This document shows, in pieces, positions 4,947 to 5,031 of a stretch of 5,031 nucleotides of DNA. Source of the DNA: Gammaproteobacteria bacterium (GTDB lineage Bacteria > Pseudomonadota > Gammaproteobacteria > Thiohalorhabdales > Thiohalorhabdaceae); NCBI GenBank assembly GCA_018609925.1, contig JAHEOG010000013.1, forward strand, positions 1 through 5,031. Reading direction: 5' to 3'. Position 1 is the first letter of the stretch. Each line of letters opens with the position of its first letter. Under the pieces are notes generated by a model. It had not been told where the DNA came from, did not search any database, and saw only the letters and a program-made list of their open reading frames with translations. Both the position numbers and the translations under genes were made by a program.

Positions 4947-5031
4947 ATGGGCGGACCGATTCAACTGAGTTGGCTCGATCTCCTCCTAGCAGCAGCGCTT
5001 ATTCTGGTCAACGGTGTTGTCTCCATTGCTA
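4947..5031 (+). CDS. fetB: FetB/YbbM-like ABC transporter permease, N-terminal part (runs off window)
   Basis: Only 28 codons are present. The start MGGPIQLSWLDLLLAAALIL followed by VNGVVSIA gives one hydrophobic membrane segment right after a short N-terminus. This matches the start of FetB/YbbM (UPF0014) permeases, where the first helix is followed by the conserved region after VS(I/L)A. AAGG at 4936-4939, overlapping the stop codon of the ATPase gene, lies 7 bases before the ATG at 4947. The tight spacing implies co-transcription and probably coupled translation. The call leans on the ATPase neighbour as much as on the visible residues. Confidence 0.72.
   Translation, partial: MGGPIQLSWLDLLLAAALILVNGVVSIA

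Noticed and set aside
1..5031. CRISPR array, tRNA or rRNA genes
   Set aside because: No regularly spaced repeats and no tRNA-like or rRNA-like conserved stretches were found by reading both strands.

Overview
The window looks like a gammaproteobacterial chromosome segment of fairly high GC. The evidence is the insertion sequence (IS) families present, an M1-type peptidase of a kind I associate with gammaproteobacteria, and a FetA/FetB-type transporter pair. I cannot name the genus. The left two thirds are shaped by nested mobile elements and a dead gene. The right third holds a small unknown gene and the start of an apparently intact ABC transporter operon.

Left part (1 to about 1795): the 3' portion of an IS110-family element, whose left end lies outside the window. 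Its transposase gene is interrupted 24 bases before its original stop by a complete ISL3-family insertion sequence (171-1491, 1321 bp). This IS has imperfect 26-bp terminal inverted repeats, an exact 8-bp target duplication (ACTTTGGG at 163-170 and 1492-1499) and one intact 411-residue transposase on the minus strand. Removing the IS and one copy of the duplication restores the IS110-type reading frame to a stop at 1521-1523. Beyond that stop lie about 270 bp with no convincing gene but several short hairpins. This is where an IS1111-type member of the IS110 family would carry its bridge RNA (seekRNA).

Middle (about 1796-3721): a decayed gene for an M1-like zinc metallopeptidase. Its 5' part is missing where the IS110-type element ends. 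The rest carries an in-frame TAA (2659), a frameshift near 3205-3234 and an in-frame TAG (3341). The HEXXH zinc site and a recognisable C-terminal domain can still be read across the lesions. The simplest history is that an IS110-type element entered the peptidase gene and an ISL3 element later entered the IS110-type element. The order of the point lesions relative to these insertions cannot be told.

Right part (3722-5031): a 68-residue protein of unknown function on the minus strand (3835-4041) has a good ribosome binding site. A 200-bp divergent intergenic region separates it from a FetA/YbbL-like ABC ATPase (4242-4937). Nine bases later begins a FetB/YbbM-like permease (4947 to the window end). 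These two would form one membrane transporter, in E. coli linked to iron export. The ATPase has an unusual Q-loop and signature motif.

I do not see a new multi-gene system. The observations most worth following are the candidate bridge RNA region separated from its transposase by the nested IS, and the atypical ATPase motifs.
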